A stretch of DNA of 64,000 bases from Mycobacteroides abscessus ATCC 19977 (GCF_000069185.1 NC_010397.1:3100001-3164000), one strand, 5' to 3'. Shown: positions 1 to 10,746, counted from the first letter of the stretch. The notes: generated from the sequence alone by a model not told the origin. Translations and numbers: made by a program.

Positions 1-37
1 GGCGGCCGTCAAGAGCCGCTCGCGCTAGCTACCCGTC

Positions 38-643
38 CTACTTGTCGCGGTCCTCGTCATCCTCGAAGGCGTCGTCGAGGATGGTGCGCTGATCGCGCTT
101 GGCGGCCTCACGCCGCTCCTGCTCGGCCGCGAGCTGCACCGCCGTGCGCGACCACACCACGCGCGCCCAGTGGAAGGTCAACAAAATGACAGCGATCCAG
201 GCGATCACCAAGCCGATTCCCGGGCCCGGATGCCCGCTGCCCGCGGTCTGACGCGTCCAGATCGCCAGCATGCCGATGACACTGGCGACAAACGAGCCCG
301 CCAGCGCGATCCAGGACAACACCCACCGGCGCGTCAGCAGCGCCAACATGGAGAACCCGACTCCGAAGATCATCGCGAGCCATACAAAGATCCGCGACGG
401 TACCCGTACCGCTTCCTGATCGGCGATCGCGCCGTTGACCAGAACGTCGAATCCTCTGGCATGGCCGGTGTGCGGGAGCACGAAGGTCAGCAACAGCGCG
501 AAAACCAGGACCGCCACCACCATGGCGCGGGCTCCGGGATCGATTTCGCCGGCGACCTTCTTCTCGGCGGCGTCGATGTCTTTGTGAAACGCCGCGAACT
601 CATCGAATTCGGCGTCTTCTTTTCCCGGCTCGGAGTCATTCAT
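38..643 (-). CDS. Conserved membrane protein (Rv2732c-like)
   Basis: About 201 residues with an acidic, soluble N-terminus rich in Asp/Glu, then four or five hydrophobic segments (about residues 40-60, 80-125 and 140-160) and a charged C-terminal tail. The start is placed at the ATG whose ATGA overlaps the TGA stop of miaB, so it is translationally coupled to miaB; an in-frame ATG 9 bases upstream is possible. Position and topology match the conserved membrane protein that follows miaB in M. tuberculosis. Its biochemical function is unknown. Confidence 0.8.
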   Translation of the reverse strand: MNDSEPGKEDAEFDEFAAFHKDIDAAEKKVAGEIDPGARAMVVAVLVFALLLTFVLPHTGHARGFDVLVNGAIADQEAVRVPSRIFVWLAMIFGVGFSMLALLTRRWVLSWIALAGSFVASVIGMLAIWTRQTAGSGHPGPGIGLVIAWIAVILLTFHWARVVWSRTAVQLAAEQERREAAKRDQRTILDDAFEDDEDRDK

Positions 644-2163
644 AGCCCGCACCCTGCAACCTCAATCCGCTCTGTCTTCGGGGCCCCAATCGCGGGCATT
701 CCCAAGCCAATTCCCGGCGTACTGGGCTTCTTGCCGGCTTCATGCGCGTCGCCCGCACGGGTGCGCCGGTGACTGCGCACGCCGTCGTCGGCAATCAGGT
801 GGTGCGGTGCGGCACCGGTGACGTCGACGGTGATGATGTCACCGGGACGCAGTGCCCCGTCGACGTGTCCTTGCGGGCGGAAATGCACGAGGCGGCCATC
901 GCGGGCCCGCCCGCTCATCCGGGCTGTCTCCCCGTCCTTACGGCCCTCCCCGGTGGCGATCAGCACCTCGATCATGCGACCGATCTGCTTCTGGTTTTCC
1001 TCCAGGGTGACGGATTCCTGCAGCGCGATGAGCCGGTCGTAGCGTTCCTGCACAACGGCTTTGGGCAGCTGGTCGGGGAGCTTCGCGGCCGGGGTGCCGG
1101 GACGGATCGAGTACTGGAACGTAAAGGCGCTGGAGAAACGCGCGCGGCGGACCACCTCGAGGGTCTGCTGGAAATCCTCTTCGGTCTCACCAGGGAAACC
1201 GACGATGATGTCGGTGGTGATGGCGGCGTCCGGCATAGCCGACCGCACCTTGTCGATGATGGACAGGAAGCGCTCGGACCGGTAGGAACGGCGCATCGCC
1301 TTCAGGATGCGGTCCGAACCTGATTGCAACGGCATGTGCAGCTGGGGGCACACATTCGGGGTCTGCGCCATTGCCTCGATGACATCGTCGGTGAATTCGG
1401 CGGGGTGCGGCGAGGTGAATCGCACCCGCTCCAGGCCGTCGATACGGCCGCAGGCACGCAGCAGCTCCGCGAAAGCTCCACGGTCCCGGGGAATCTCGGG
1501 GTCTGCGAAGTTGACGCCGTAGGCATTGACGTTCTGCCCCAGCAGCGTCACCTCCAGCACTCCCTGGTCTACCAGCGCCTGGACCTCACCGAGGATGTCT
1601 CCCGGCCTGCGGTCGATCTCTTTACCGCGCAGCGAGGGAACAATGCAGAAGGTGCAGGTGTTGTTGCAGCCGACCGAGATCGATACCCAGGCCGCATAGG
1701 CTGATTCACGGGTCGCAGGCAGGGCCGACGGAAAGTGCTCAAGTGCCTCGACGATCTCGACCTGCGCCTCATTGTTGTGTCGGGCGCGCTCCAACAATGC
1801 GGGCAGTGAGCCGATGTTGTGGGTACCGAAGACGACATCGACCCACGGGGCCTTGGCCAGCATGCCCTCGCGGTCCTTCTGGGCGAGGCATCCACCGACG
1901 GCGATCTGCATGTTCGGGTTGGCAGCCTTGCGGGGCGCCAGATGGCTGATGTTTCCGTACAGCTTGTTGTCGGCGTTCTCGCGCACCGCGCAGGTGTTGA
2001 AGATGACGATATCGGCGTCGGTGCCCTCGGGCGCCTTGACGTATCCGGCCGCATCCAGGAGGCCCGACACCCGCTCGGAGTCGTGCACATTCATCTGGCA
2101 GCCGTAGGTGCGCACCTGGTACGTCCGGACCGCCGATTCTCCGGAAGTCGCAGTACTGGTCAC
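640..2163 (-). CDS. miaB: tRNA-2-methylthio-N6-dimethylallyladenosine synthase MiaB
   Basis: Radical-SAM methylthiotransferase that converts i6A37 to ms2i6A37 in tRNAs reading UNN codons. An N-terminal UPF0004 domain carries the three auxiliary-cluster cysteines ([23 protein letters not shown]). The radical SAM motif CNNTCTFC (CxxxCxxC) follows, then a TRAM domain near residue 430. The frame is open further upstream, to 2286, but that part lies inside the upstream gene, so the GTG at 2163 is chosen; this gives 507 residues, close to the usual family length. The C-terminal tail after the TRAM domain is poorly conserved. It is co-oriented with, and overlaps, the downstream membrane protein gene. 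Confidence 0.95.
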   Translation of the reverse strand: MTSTATSGESAVRTYQVRTYGCQMNVHDSERVSGLLDAAGYVKAPEGTDADIVIFNTCAVRENADNKLYGNISHLAPRKAANPNMQIAVGGCLAQKDREGMLAKAPWVDVVFGTHNIGSLPALLERARHNNEAQVEIVEALEHFPSALPATRESAYAAWVSISVGCNNTCTFCIVPSLRGKEIDRRPGDILGEVQALVDQGVLEVTLLGQNVNAYGVNFADPEIPRDRGAFAELLRACGRIDGLERVRFTSPHPAEFTDDVIEAMAQTPNVCPQLHMPLQSGSDRILKAMRRSYRSERFLSIIDKVRSAMPDAAITTDIIVGFPGETEEDFQQTLEVVRRARFSSAFTFQYSIRPGTPAAKLPDQLPKAVVQERYDRLIALQESVTLEENQKQIGRMIEVLIATGEGRKDGETARMSGRARDGRLVHFRPQGHVDGALRPGDIITVDVTGAAPHHLIADDGVRSHRRTRAGDAHEAGKKPSTPGIGLGMPAIGAPKTERIEVAGCGL

Positions 2164-2197
2164 TGGCTTATGGTACGTGCCCGCGTTCAGGTGGATT

Positions 2198-2686
2198 TCA
2201 GCGCCGACTGGCACCGCTTCCGCCGGCACGATCCCGAACGTGCCAGCCCTGCCACCAATCGTCGACGGCGCAGATGGCGTTGACACCTATCCACGCCAAC
2301 CAGCCCGCGCCGAACCACGCACCGGGGACAGTGGGTTCCACGACCGGCTCACACAGGGCTACCAGGACAGTGAGACAGATCAGCGCGATGACAATCGCGA
2401 ACGAGATATCGCGCCGGGGCCGCGGTCGCTCAAGGTTCTCACCCTCTCGGAAATGCGCCCCCGTATCAACAGTTACTTGACCCGACGGGGTGGCCAAACG
2501 CATTAGCGAGCTAGGCAGCAGGAACAATCCGAAAATCAGCCCGAGACTTGCCATAGTCCAGCCCCAGGTAGTTGCCCCATTCATCACCGCAACCGGAAAC
2601 GATGTGATGAACAGCACAGATGCGAGCACTCTTGCAAACGCCCTAATTCGCGGGCCCTCACCGGAAGACCGTCGACGCGCCCGCAT
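2198..2686 (-). CDS. Hypothetical membrane protein
   Basis: A 162-residue protein starting at [11 protein letters not shown]. It has hydrophobic segments at about residues 20-60, a polar middle section, then further hydrophobic stretches near 95-150. The open frame extends to 2860 but that part overlaps the gluA promoter and start on the other strand; the ATG at 2686 with an AT-rich TAATACT element just upstream is preferred. It lies 34 bases before the miaB start and is probably cotranscribed with it. No family is recognised. Confidence 0.6.
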   Translation of the reverse strand: MRARRRSSGEGPRIRAFARVLASVLFITSFPVAVMNGATTWGWTMASLGLIFGLFLLPSSLMRLATPSGQVTVDTGAHFREGENLERPRPRRDISFAIVIALICLTVLVALCEPVVEPTVPGAWFGAGWLAWIGVNAICAVDDWWQGWHVRDRAGGSGASRR

Positions 2687-2808
2687 GAATCCAGTATTAC
2701 AGGAGTTTGCTGTAACCGGCCACACGAAAGGTTCGATCGCCCGGTGCCGGAGGCGCGGGACCATGCGTTCCGGACTGCAAAAGTGTGGGGAACCCGTATT
2801 GTCTGACC
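2687..2808. promoter_or_regulatory. Divergent promoter region, gluA / membrane protein gene
   Basis: This 122-base gap separates two divergent genes. On the plus strand TATTGT (2797-2802) lies six bases before the gluA ATG at 2809, the layout of a leaderless mycobacterial promoter. On the minus strand TAATACT lies about seven bases before the ATG at 2686. No clear -35 element or operator palindrome is visible. Confidence 0.5.
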
Positions 2809-3597
2809 ATGCCGGTGAGCACCGACACGTCAACGAGCGGGGAAAGTTCCTCCGCACCAAGCGTCCCCATGATCGCCCTTGAGCATGTCAATAAGCATTT
2901 CGGCGACCTACACGTACTCAAGGACATCACCCTCGAAATCCCGCGCGGTCAGGTCGTCGTAATCCTGGGCCCCTCAGGTTCCGGAAAGTCCACCCTGTGC
3001 CGCACCATCAACCGCCTCGAGCCTATTGACGGCGGCACCATCCGAATCGACGGCGCCATCCTCCCCGAGGAGGGACGCGCCCTGGCGAGCCTGCGGGCCG
3101 AGGTCGGGATGGTCTTCCAGTCGTTCAATTTGTTCTCACACAAAACCATCCTGGACAACGTGACGCTGGCACCGATCAAGGTACGCAAGCACAACAAGGA
3201 GACCGCGCGTAAACGCGCGATCGAACTACTCGAACGAGTCGGCATCGCCAGCCAGAAGGACAAGTACCCAGCACAGCTGTCGGGCGGCCAGCAGCAGCGA
3301 GTTGCCATCGCCCGCTCGCTGGCCATGGGACCCAAGGTCATGCTGTTCGATGAGCCCACCTCGGCTCTGGATCCGGAGATGGTCAACGAAGTACTCGACG
3401 TCATGGTGTCGCTGGCCAAGGAGGGCATGACGATGCTGGTTGTCACCCACGAGATGGGATTCGCGCGCAAAGCGGCCGACCGCATCATCTTCATGGCCGA
3501 CGGGGCAATCGTCGAGGACTCCGATCCGGAGAGCTTCTTCACGAACCCGAAGTCCGAACGCGCCAAGGATTTCCTCGGCAAGATCCTCGGACATTGA
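2809..3597 (+). CDS. gluA: Glutamate-type ABC transporter ATP-binding protein
   Basis: Polar amino-acid ABC importer ATPase that couples ATP hydrolysis to uptake. Walker A is GPSGSGKST, the signature is LSGGQQQR, and Walker B is VMLFDEP followed by the switch histidine in VVTHEM. Start candidates are the ATG at 2785, the ATG at 2809 (preceded by a -10 at leaderless spacing, chosen here, 262 residues) and an internal ATG at 2869 matching the family core length. The next three genes follow with ATGA overlaps and form a complete importer, gluABCD. Confidence 0.92.
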   Translation: MPVSTDTSTSGESSSAPSVPMIALEHVNKHFGDLHVLKDITLEIPRGQVVVILGPSGSGKSTLCRTINRLEPIDGGTIRIDGAILPEEGRALASLRAEVGMVFQSFNLFSHKTILDNVTLAPIKVRKHNKETARKRAIELLERVGIASQKDKYPAQLSGGQQQRVAIARSLAMGPKVMLFDEPTSALDPEMVNEVLDVMVSLAKEGMTMLVVTHEMGFARKAADRIIFMADGAIVEDSDPESFFTNPKSERAKDFLGKILGH

Positions 3598-4619
3598 TGA
3601 GCCGCCTGCGTGATGAAGATGCTCGGGTGATGAGGAGACGGCACACCGCACTGGTGGCGGCGTTGGCCTTGCTCGCCACACTGGTCAGCGCCTGCGGCAG
3701 CACCGAACCACGCCAACTACTCGGATCGATCCGCGGCGGCACGGTCATTCTCGGCACCAAGTTCGACCAGCCTGGCGTAGGCCTGCAACATCCGGACAAG
3801 AAGATGAGCGGCTTCGACGTCAAGATCTCCGAGTACGTCGTCAACGCGATCGCCGACGAGCTCGGGGTGAAGCACCCCACCATCCGTTGGTACGAGACGC
3901 CCTCCGCACAGCGCGAGCAGCTCATCGACAACGGCACCGTAGACATGATCGCCGGCAGCTATTCGGTCAATTACAGCCGCGCACAGAAAGTCTCGTTCGC
4001 CGGACCGTATCTCATCACGTATCAGGGGCTCTTGGTGCGCAAGGCGGATGATTCGCTAACCACGTTGGATGACCTGAACCGAGGCAAGAAGCTGTGCTCG
4101 GTCTCCGGCTCGACGCCGGCACAAAACGTCAAGAACCTGCTGCCGGGCACCCAGTTACAGGAGTTCGATTCATACTCGTCGTGTGTCGAGGCGCTGCGAC
4201 GCGGCAAGGTCGACGCGCTCACCACCGATGAGACGATCTTGGCGGGATACGCCAAGCGCTACGAGGGCGAGTTCAAGCTGATTCAAATGAACTACGAGCT
4301 GAGCAAGCCGCTGTGTATCGGAAATCCCAAGAGGCAACGGCGTAACGGGGACCCGTTCTCCCGTGAGGTGTACGGGATCGGCCTCGCCAGGGGCGATACC
4401 GCGGCCATCGAGGCCATCGATCGCGCGCTCGACAAGATGATAGCCACCGGAGCCTGGGATTCCGATCTGCGAGAAGCACTCGGCGACAGCACGATCGATG
4501 GCTGGGAGAAGCGCGCCGAAAGCGGCACCTACGGACTGCGGCCCGACCCGTCACTGGCCGCGATCGAGAAGATCACCGGCACCAAGCCGGCGGCCGATCC
4601 AGCCTGCGGGGCCGCATGA
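3597..4619 (+). CDS. gluB: Glutamate-binding lipoprotein of ABC importer
   Basis: Periplasmic solute-binding lipoprotein of the amino-acid importer. The N-terminus has arginines, a hydrophobic core and the lipobox LVSAC, so it is exported and lipid-anchored. The rest is a bacterial extracellular solute-binding family 3 fold (for example KMSGFDVKISEYV near residue 65, and GTVDMIAGSYS). The ATG at 3597 overlaps the gluA stop (TGATGA); a second ATG at 3630 would leave a more typical signal peptide. Glutamate specificity is inferred from operon resemblance, not from visible ligand residues. Confidence 0.9.
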   Translation: MSRLRDEDARVMRRRHTALVAALALLATLVSACGSTEPRQLLGSIRGGTVILGTKFDQPGVGLQHPDKKMSGFDVKISEYVVNAIADELGVKHPTIRWYETPSAQREQLIDNGTVDMIAGSYSVNYSRAQKVSFAGPYLITYQGLLVRKADDSLTTLDDLNRGKKLCSVSGSTPAQNVKNLLPGTQLQEFDSYSSCVEALRRGKVDALTTDETILAGYAKRYEGEFKLIQMNYELSKPLCIGNPKRQRRNGDPFSREVYGIGLARGDTAAIEAIDRALDKMIATGAWDSDLREALGDSTIDGWEKRAESGTYGLRPDPSLAAIEKITGTKPAADPACGAA

Positions 4620-5299
4620 ACGCACTGTGGGCGAGCATGGGACCGCAGCTGTGGCCGGCATTCTGGACCACTCTCAGATTGACATTTTTCTCGGCGGTGG
4701 GCGCCTTGGTGTGGGGCACCCTCCTCGCGGAGTTCCGGGTCTCACCGGTGCCGGTCATGCGGATCTTCGGCACCTGGTACGTCAACGTGGTCCGGAACAC
4801 GCCGCTCACACTGATCATCTTGTTCTGTTCGGTGGGGCTCTATCAGAATCTCGGTATCGCGCTGGCACCCGAGAACTCCAACTTCATCAAGAACAACAAC
4901 TTCTGGCTATCGGTTCTCGGGTTCTCCTTGTACACAGCCACTTTCGTATGCGAGACACTGCGTTCGGGCTTCAACACCGTTCCCTTGGGCCAGGCCGAGG
5001 CGGCGCGATCTCTCGGATTGCCGTTCTGGCGGGTCCTGACTCTCATCGTGTTGCCACAGGCCATGCGGTCGGTCCTGGCGCCCATGGGCAGCGTGCTGAT
5101 TGCACTCGTGAAAAACACCTCGATCGCTTCGGCGATCGGCGTGGCCGAGGCTGCCTTGCTGATGCGTTCGGAAATTGAGCTGTTCGCCGATCAGATCGTG
5201 TGGATCTTCCTCATCATCGCCGCGGGATACATGGTGATCACGCTGACGATTGGATTGTCCTTCGGCTACTTCGCCAAGCGACTGGCGGTGAAGCGATGA
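4616..5299 (+). CDS. gluC: Glutamate ABC transporter permease GluC
   Basis: A 227-residue inner-membrane permease of the HisMQ type with several hydrophobic helices. The cytoplasmic EAA loop, which docks to the ATPase, is visible as [20 protein letters not shown]. It starts with ATGA overlapping the gluB stop and its own stop overlaps the gluD start, so the four genes are translationally coupled. It presumably pairs with GluD as a heterodimeric channel. Confidence 0.92.
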   Translation: MNALWASMGPQLWPAFWTTLRLTFFSAVGALVWGTLLAEFRVSPVPVMRIFGTWYVNVVRNTPLTLIILFCSVGLYQNLGIALAPENSNFIKNNNFWLSVLGFSLYTATFVCETLRSGFNTVPLGQAEAARSLGLPFWRVLTLIVLPQAMRSVLAPMGSVLIALVKNTSIASAIGVAEAALLMRSEIELFADQIVWIFLIIAAGYMVITLTIGLSFGYFAKRLAVKR

Positions 5300-6156
5300 C
5301 CGGCGCCACCGTCATGTACGACGCACCCGGCCCAAAGGGCCGCGCGCTCAACCGGATTATCGCCGTGGTGTTCACCGCCCTGGTGGGCGTGGTGGCCGCA
5401 TGGGTGATCTGGACTCTGGTCGCCAACGAACAGCTCACCACTGAGAAGTGGTCGCCCTTCCTGCGCCTGAACACCTGGACGACATACATACTGCCCGGCC
5501 TGCTGGGTACCGTCACCGCCGCGGCGCTGTCGATCGTGTTCGCACTGGCGCTCGGTGCGGTCCTCGGTATCGGCCGCCTCTCCGAACACCGCGCGGTGCG
5601 CTGGATCTGCAGCGCACTCGTGGAGTTCTTCCGCGCCATCCCGGTGCTGATCTTGATGGTCTTCTCGTACTACCTGTACGGCCAGCAGGCCGTTTTCCCG
5701 TCCGAGTACCTGGCCTTCGCCGCCGTGGTGACGGGACTGTCTCTCTACAACGGTTCGGTCATTGCCGAGATTCTGCGTTCGGGCATCCAGTCGCTGCCCA
5801 AGGGGCAGTCCGAGGCCGCGGTGGCGCTGGGCATGCGCAAGTCGCAGATGATGCGACTCATCCTGCTCCCCCAGTCGATATCCGCGATGCTGCCCGCGCT
5901 CATCTCGCAGATGGTCATCGCATTGAAGGACTCCGCGCTGGGCTACGCCTTTGGCTACATCGAGGTGGTGCGTTCCGGTATCCGGTCGGCGTCCTACTAC
6001 GGAAACTATCTGCCTGCCCTCGTGGTCGTCGCGGTCATCATGATCATCATCAATTTCGCCCTGTCCTCGCTGGCCACCAGAATCGAACGCCAACTACGCC
6101 AGGGCAGAACGAAGAAAACCATCGAGAAGGACCTGAGCCAGGACTTCGGCGAATAG
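5296..6156 (+). CDS. gluD: Glutamate ABC transporter permease GluD
   Basis: Second HisMQ-type permease, 286 residues. It carries the EAA loop [20 protein letters not shown] and a charged C-terminal tail ([16 protein letters not shown]). The start is the ATG overlapping the gluC stop, rather than the ATG 96 bases upstream inside gluC. It is the last gene of the operon; its TAG directly abuts the stop of the convergent DUF1348 gene with no spacer, so no conventional terminator fits between them. Confidence 0.92.
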   Translation: MTGATVMYDAPGPKGRALNRIIAVVFTALVGVVAAWVIWTLVANEQLTTEKWSPFLRLNTWTTYILPGLLGTVTAAALSIVFALALGAVLGIGRLSEHRAVRWICSALVEFFRAIPVLILMVFSYYLYGQQAVFPSEYLAFAAVVTGLSLYNGSVIAEILRSGIQSLPKGQSEAAVALGMRKSQMMRLILLPQSISAMLPALISQMVIALKDSALGYAFGYIEVVRSGIRSASYYGNYLPALVVVAVIMIIINFALSSLATRIERQLRQGRTKKTIEKDLSQDFGE

Positions 6157-6609
6157 TCAGCGGATCGGCAGGGGCGACTCGTCACCTTCGGGTCGCGGAC
6201 CGAAGATGCGGCGCTGCGTTTCGGCGATCGGGGTGTCGTTGATACTGGCTTCACGACGGGACATCAAGCCCTCCGACGTAAATTCCCATAGTTCGTTGCC
6301 GTAGCTGCGCCACCACTGCCCGGCCTCATCGTGCCACTCGTACTGGAAGCGCACCGCCATCCGGTTCTCCCGGAATCCCCAGAGTTCCTTGCGCAACGCA
6401 TATCCATTCTCTTTGGCCCACTTTCGGGTCAAGAAGGCGACGATTTCTGCGCGCCCGGTAATGAACTCGTCGCGGTTTCGCCACACAGAATCCTCGGTAT
6501 AGGCGGCGGCGACACCCTCGGGGTCGCGGGTGTTCCACGCATTCTCGGCGGCCCGTACCTTCTGGTGGGCGGTTTCGATGTCGAATGGCGGCAACGGCGG
6601 GCGTGTCAT
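6157..6609 (-). CDS. DUF1348 family protein (NTF2/SnoaL-like fold)
   Basis: A 150-residue soluble protein resembling the DUF1348 family of the NTF2/SnoaL-like superfamily: helical start ([20 protein letters not shown]), then Trp/Arg-rich strands ([26 protein letters not shown]). The ATG at 6609 has an AAGGAAAG ribosome-binding site. A catalytic role is not established for this family. It is the third gene of a run with the flavin-fold and VOC genes upstream, so a small detoxification operon is possible. Confidence 0.8.
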   Translation of the reverse strand: MTRPPLPPFDIETAHQKVRAAENAWNTRDPEGVAAAYTEDSVWRNRDEFITGRAEIVAFLTRKWAKENGYALRKELWGFRENRMAVRFQYEWHDEAGQWWRSYGNELWEFTSEGLMSRREASINDTPIAETQRRIFGPRPEGDESPLPIR

Positions 6610-6632
6610 GTGTCTTTCCTTGTCTACAGCGT

Positions 6633-7520
6633 CTACAGCGGTGGATTGGCCGGCGAGGGTTCGGCATGCCCCCACCGCAGAGGGCTGCCATTGACGGTCT
6701 CAACAACCTCGTCGATGGTGAAGTCGACCGAGCACTGCGCGCCCGGGGCGAAGGTGCTCTCATCCCAATTCAGGCGCGCCGTCCCGGTGAGCTGCAACGT
6801 CGATCCGGTGCGCCAGTCGGGAATCAACAGGCCACACCGCGGGTCGACGTGCAGATTTCCTAATGTCATGAACATCGAGTTGCCCAGGTAATCGGGCCAG
6901 CGCAGCAACTTCGGCGACAGCAGGCGCAGAAAACCCGGGTTGCCACCGCGATGCGACGCATCGGCGTTGCCGTCACCGTCGGCCGTTCCGATGATGAAGG
7001 TGTCGGTCACCGAAACCGCCTGTTGTTGAGCGTCGTCCAGAGCGCTCCCGCGACGCGTCTCACCGGGCAGGCTGGGGCCGATTTCTGAGATATCGCGCCG
7101 TGCGATGTACTTGGGGCAGTTCGAGTACACCTGGTCAGTGGTGACAATCAGACCGTCCCCCGAAGGCACGGATGTGCCGTTGACACGCATCCGGCGCCGG
7201 CGCTGCGGCTGCAAGGCGAGCATCCCGATCTTGCGCTCCGATTGAAGAACCCCGGCCAGAGGATCACCGTAGTCCGGCGTCGCGTCTATCACGATGGTTC
7301 GGGCATCGGCGGCGTGCGCGAAACCCGGCGGGCCCACGATCTGGCTCGCCCACATGCGGCCATCGTCATCTCGCGCTGAAATAAACACCAGCGGCTGGGC
7401 GGCCAGAAAGGCCGCCGCAACCTCCGGTATATCTGCCGAGATGATCTGACCGACTCGAATGGCGTTGTCGGACTGACCCATTCGGTGCTGAACGGCGAGT
7501 TCACCGGGGTGATAGGCCAT
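6633..7520 (-). CDS. Pyridoxamine 5'-phosphate oxidase-fold family protein
   Basis: A 295-residue protein of the split-barrel flavin/F420-binding class. Visible family segments are [19 protein letters not shown] and [18 protein letters not shown] followed by [17 protein letters not shown] near the C-terminus, typical of FMN-binding PNPOx-like proteins with two barrels. The ATG at 7520 is one base from the stop of the VOC gene, so the two are cotranscribed. The substrate is unknown; PdxH itself is shorter and does not match in layout. Confidence 0.8.
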   Translation of the reverse strand: MAYHPGELAVQHRMGQSDNAIRVGQIISADIPEVAAAFLAAQPLVFISARDDDGRMWASQIVGPPGFAHAADARTIVIDATPDYGDPLAGVLQSERKIGMLALQPQRRRRMRVNGTSVPSGDGLIVTTDQVYSNCPKYIARRDISEIGPSLPGETRRGSALDDAQQQAVSVTDTFIIGTADGDGNADASHRGGNPGFLRLLSPKLLRWPDYLGNSMFMTLGNLHVDPRCGLLIPDWRTGSTLQLTGTARLNWDESTFAPGAQCSVDFTIDEVVETVNGSPLRWGHAEPSPANPPL

Positions 7521-7521
7521 C

Positions 7522-7983
7522 TCAGAAGAACCCGCAGGTGGGCGCGTCGCCCACTGGCGCTTGGTGCTGCTCGGCGCCGCTCGCCGCGAACACCTCAAGA
7601 CGTATTCCATCCGGATCGGTGAAAAAGATGCCTCCCGAGGTCGCACCCTCCCGGTGCGCGACAACCCCGTCGTGTACGAACACCGTCGATAGTTGCTTCA
7701 AGATCGCCTCCACCTGCTGCACCTGCCGCACGGAATCCACTTGGAACGACAGATGGTGTAAGCCCGGAGTGGCCGCCGAGAATTCCCCGCTGCTCTGTTC
7801 CCACAGGGTGAGCACGGGGCCGCTGTCGAATCCCAGGAAGGCGAACCGCTGCGCACCGTCGGCGCTCACCGCAAGTTCGTCGAATCCAAAGGCCTGGCGG
7901 TAGAACGCGATCGAGCGCTCCAGATCGCTGACGTTCAGTCCGATGTGGCCGGTGACGACGCGGGGCGCGGTGGCTGCACTCAT
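7522..7983 (-). CDS. VOC-family (glyoxalase/dioxygenase superfamily) protein
   Basis: A 153-residue vicinal-oxygen-chelate protein. Paired beta-alpha-beta modules begin with HIGLNVSDLERSIAFY and HHLSFQVDSV; the C-terminal DPDGIRLEVF supplies the usual glutamate ligand, so a His/His/Glu metal site is plausible. The ATG at 7983 has a GAAAGG ribosome-binding site. It heads a three-gene minus-strand run and diverges from the CGNR regulator at 8128, which probably controls it. The reaction (isomerase, ring-cleavage or resistance) cannot be decided. Confidence 0.85.
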   Translation of the reverse strand: MSAATAPRVVTGHIGLNVSDLERSIAFYRQAFGFDELAVSADGAQRFAFLGFDSGPVLTLWEQSSGEFSAATPGLHHLSFQVDSVRQVQQVEAILKQLSTVFVHDGVVAHREGATSGGIFFTDPDGIRLEVFAASGAEQHQAPVGDAPTCGFF

Positions 7984-8127
7984 GAGAAGCCTTTCTAACC
8001 TATTAAATAGTATTACCGGTTAGACCGTAATCACAGCCGGCCCGCATTGTCAACCATCTATATCGTTTTTGCCGGTTATAATTTCTCCGAGGCACTCGCG
8101 CGATAGGGAGGCCGCTAACCTCAGGCC
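7984..8127. promoter_or_regulatory. Divergent promoter/operator region, VOC operon / CGNR regulator
   Basis: This AT-richer gap holds an imperfect palindrome at 8012-8031 with five-base arms ATTAC/GTAAT. The heptamer CCGGTTA occurs twice in direct orientation, at 8016-8022 and 8072-8078. TATAAT at 8077-8082 overlaps the second copy and is a strong -10 for the plus-strand gene. A TACTAT/TATTTAAT stretch serves the minus strand. Repression of both directions by the CGNR protein is inferred. Confidence 0.5.
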
Positions 8128-8646
8128 ATGTCCGATCCACGTCCCCATCTCGGCGAACCGCTCGCACTGGATCTACTGAACACCCGGTGGATGAGTGGCG
8201 ATGGGCCGCGGGATCTACTGACCGATCTCGATGGCCTACGAGTCTGGTTGCATACCAACAATCTTCACACTCTCTGCGCCGCCGATACTCAGACGCGGGA
8301 GGCGCTACTCGCCGCACGTGAGGCCATCTACCGCGCGGTGAAGGATTCCCAGATCGACGGCCTCAACGCTGTGCTGTCCCACGGCGCGATCCGCCGATCT
8401 TTGACCGCCAACGGGCCACTCGACACTGCCGAGGTCACCGAATCACACTGGCTCCCCGGGTGGCTGGCCGCCGACAATCTACTCGCCTTGCTCTCCGAGT
8501 CACCCGACCGGATCAAACAGTGCGCCCACCCACAGTGCGTGCTGTTCTTCTATGACACGTCCAAGAACGGTGCGCGCCGCTGGCATTCCATGACTACCTG
8601 CGGAAACAGGGCGAAGGCTGCGCGGCACTACGCCAAAAACACCTAG
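8128..8646 (+). CDS. CGNR zinc-finger transcriptional regulator (ABATE domain)
   Basis: A 172-residue regulator. The N-terminal ABATE-type domain starts with LGEPLALDLLNTRW. The C-terminal CGNR zinc finger is complete: CAHPQCVLFFYD, then RRWHSMTTCGNRAKAARHY. Proteins of this type are predicted one-component stress or effector-responsive regulators. It is divergent from the VOC-flavin-DUF1348 run and shares its promoter region, so regulating that run is the simplest hypothesis. Confidence 0.88.
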   Translation: MSDPRPHLGEPLALDLLNTRWMSGDGPRDLLTDLDGLRVWLHTNNLHTLCAADTQTREALLAAREAIYRAVKDSQIDGLNAVLSHGAIRRSLTANGPLDTAEVTESHWLPGWLAADNLLALLSESPDRIKQCAHPQCVLFFYDTSKNGARRWHSMTTCGNRAKAARHYAKNT

Positions 8647-8740
8647 CCAGCCTTCACAGCCGCATCACAGGTGGGATTCTTACTCAACTATCACAATCGA
8701 AGCATTACATAACAGGTACCACTTCGTTACCATAATCACC

Positions 8741-9124
8741 ATGCGAAACATCGTATTGACCATTGGCGTGTCCGCCGTCTTTGGAGCGGCATGCGCGGGG
8801 GCAGCACTCTCCGGTGCGCCGGTGGCCTACGGCGCTCCGTTGAATTTCGACTGCTTGCAGGTTGCGACGCCTGTTGGCATGAATCTGACCTGCGTGAACC
8901 CCACCCCGTTCACGATGGACGCACATTTCAAGGGAAATTGCGGCCCCCTACCGATGCTTAACGAAGACACTGAGATCGGGCCATTCAAGACAATCTCCCG
9001 CCAAGTGCCATGCCTGCCGGGTGTGCAGTCACCATCCGCCGAAGCGTCGATGAGTATGCGGTCCAATGGCACCGATGAGGGTGATCCGCCGCCGAGCCCA
9101 TCGGCTCGCCCCTTCGGGCTGTAA
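8741..9124 (+). CDS. Small secreted protein of unknown function
   Basis: A 127-residue protein with a clear N-terminal signal sequence (residues 1-31, cleavage likely after AYGA). The mature part has four cysteines (near residues 38, 51, 66 and 91), suggesting disulphides, and a Pro/Ser-rich C-terminus. TACCAT (8728-8733) lies seven bases before the ATG, consistent with a leaderless transcript. The stop is immediately followed by the convergent recX stop. No family is recognised. Confidence 0.65.
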   Translation: MRNIVLTIGVSAVFGAACAGAALSGAPVAYGAPLNFDCLQVATPVGMNLTCVNPTPFTMDAHFKGNCGPLPMLNEDTEIGPFKTISRQVPCLPGVQSPSAEASMSMRSNGTDEGDPPPSPSARPFGL

Positions 9125-9125
9125 C

Positions 9126-9740
9126 TCATCCGACGTCGCGTCGATCCTTTTCCGAGGCGAGGGCATTCTTCACCACGTCGTAGGCCATCGACTGGCCATA
9201 TCCGCGCCGTGCCAGCATGGCGACCAACCGTCGCGCCGCCTTGATCCCGCCGTCGTCGAGATTCTCCGACCTGAGTTTCTTTGTGACGAGCTCCGCTGCC
9301 CGCGAGCGCTCGGCCTCTCCGTCGATCTGGGCGAGCGCGGCTGCCGCATTTTCGGCAGACACCCCCTTGGTGCGCAGCTCTGCGGCCAAGGCGCGCTTGC
9401 CCTTCCCGGAATACGTATGCCGGGACTGCACCCACTGCGTCGCAAAGTCAGCATCATTGACCAGCCCGGCGGTGGCCAACCGATCCATAATTCGTTCAGA
9501 GACATCATCGGGGTACCCGCGCCGCGCCAACCTCTCAGTCAGCTCGGCGCGGGTACGCGCCCGACTTGTCAGCAGGCGAAGGCAATATGACCACGCCTGC
9601 TCGTCCCGCGAGTCAACCGGTTCACGCGTCGGGGCTTCGGGGACCGACGCGACCCGGGCTCGCAGATCGTCAAGGGTTCCTTGCGAACCCGCTACAGAAA
9701 CCGAATCAGAAATCGACTGGGGCCGGGACGACTTCGTCAT
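9126..9740 (-). CDS. recX: Recombination regulator RecX
   Basis: A 204-residue helical protein that binds RecA filaments and inhibits RecA. Typical repeats are visible: [34 protein letters not shown] and [13 protein letters not shown]. The reading frame starts inside the 3' end of recA (35-base overlap), the same gene arrangement known in mycobacteria, so it is cotranscribed with and translationally linked to recA. Confidence 0.93.
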   Translation of the reverse strand: MTKSSRPQSISDSVSVAGSQGTLDDLRARVASVPEAPTREPVDSRDEQAWSYCLRLLTSRARTRAELTERLARRGYPDDVSERIMDRLATAGLVNDADFATQWVQSRHTYSGKGKRALAAELRTKGVSAENAAAALAQIDGEAERSRAAELVTKKLRSENLDDGGIKAARRLVAMLARRGYGQSMAYDVVKNALASEKDRRDVG

Positions 9741-10746
9741 CGGTCAGCACCGCTCCGATACCAAGCTTTTCCTTGATCTTCTTCTCGATCTCATTGGCGA
9801 CATCGACGTTCTCCAGCAGGAAGTTACGGGCGTTCTCCTTGCCCTGGCCCAGCTGCTCGCCTTCATAGGTGAACCAGGAACCGGACTTACGAATAAAGCC
9901 CTGCTCCACGCCCATATCGATGAGCGAGCCCTCCTTCGAGATGCCCTTGCCGTAGAGGATGTCGAACTCGGCCTGCTTGAACGGCGGCGACACCTTGTTC
10001 TTGACCACCTTGACGCGGGTGCGGTTACCCACCGCATCGGTGCCGTCCTTGAGAGTCTCGATGCGACGCACATCCAGGCGCACCGAGGAGTAGAACTTCA
10101 AAGCCTTACCACCGGTGGTGGTTTCGGGTGAACCGAACATCACGCCGATCTTCTCGCGCAGCTGGTTGATGAAGATTGCGGTGGTACCGGAGTTGTTCAG
10201 CGCACCAGTCATCTTGCGCAACGCCTGGCTCATCAAGCGGGCCTGCAGACCGACATGGCTGTCACCCATCTCACCTTCGATCTCGGCGCGTGGCACCAGC
10301 GCGGCCACCGAGTCAATGACGATGAGGTCGATGGCGCCGGAACGCACCAGCATGTCGGCGATTTCCAGAGCCTGCTCACCGGTATCGGGCTGCGATACCA
10401 ACAGCGAGTCAGTATCGACACCGAGCTTCTTGGCGTACTCCGGATCGAGTGCGTGCTCAGCGTCGATGAACGCGGCGATACCGCCGGCACGCTGCGCGTT
10501 GGCGACGGCATGCAGAGCCACGGTGGTCTTACCCGAGGACTCCGGACCATAGATCTCGATGACACGGCCGCGGGGCAGACCGCCGATGCCGAGCGCCACG
10601 TCCAGTGCGATGGAGCCGGTCGGGATCACGGAGATGGGCTGGCGCACCTCGTCGCCGAGCCGCATGACCGAGCCCTTGCCGAAGCTCTTGTCGATTTGTG
10701 CGAGCGCGAGCTCGAGAGCCTTCTCGCGATCCGGTGCCTGCGCCAT
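9706..10746 (-). CDS. recA: Recombinase RecA
   Basis: A 346-residue recombinase for homologous recombination and SOS induction. Walker A is GPESSGKTT, followed by the [13 protein letters not shown] region and the L2-region [14 protein letters not shown]. Length is that of a plain RecA: the protein-splicing intein found in M. tuberculosis RecA is absent. Upstream lie a PafBC-type promoter and a LexA box, so control is likely dual. recX follows with an overlap. Confidence 0.98.
   Translation of the reverse strand: MAQAPDREKALELALAQIDKSFGKGSVMRLGDEVRQPISVIPTGSIALDVALGIGGLPRGRVIEIYGPESSGKTTVALHAVANAQRAGGIAAFIDAEHALDPEYAKKLGVDTDSLLVSQPDTGEQALEIADMLVRSGAIDLIVIDSVAALVPRAEIEGEMGDSHVGLQARLMSQALRKMTGALNNSGTTAIFINQLREKIGVMFGSPETTTGGKALKFYSSVRLDVRRIETLKDGTDAVGNRTRVKVVKNKVSPPFKQAEFDILYGKGISKEGSLIDMGVEQGFIRKSGSWFTYEGEQLGQGKENARNFLLENVDVANEIEKKIKEKLGIGAVLTDDEVVPAPVDF

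Noticed and set aside
2198..2860. Longer start for the membrane protein at 2198
   Set aside because: The additional N-terminal residues read as shadow sequence opposite gluA, and the ATG at 2686 has an adjacent promoter-like element.
9706..10746. Intein in recA
   Set aside because: The protein is 346 residues and continuous through all RecA motifs, with no splicing domain.
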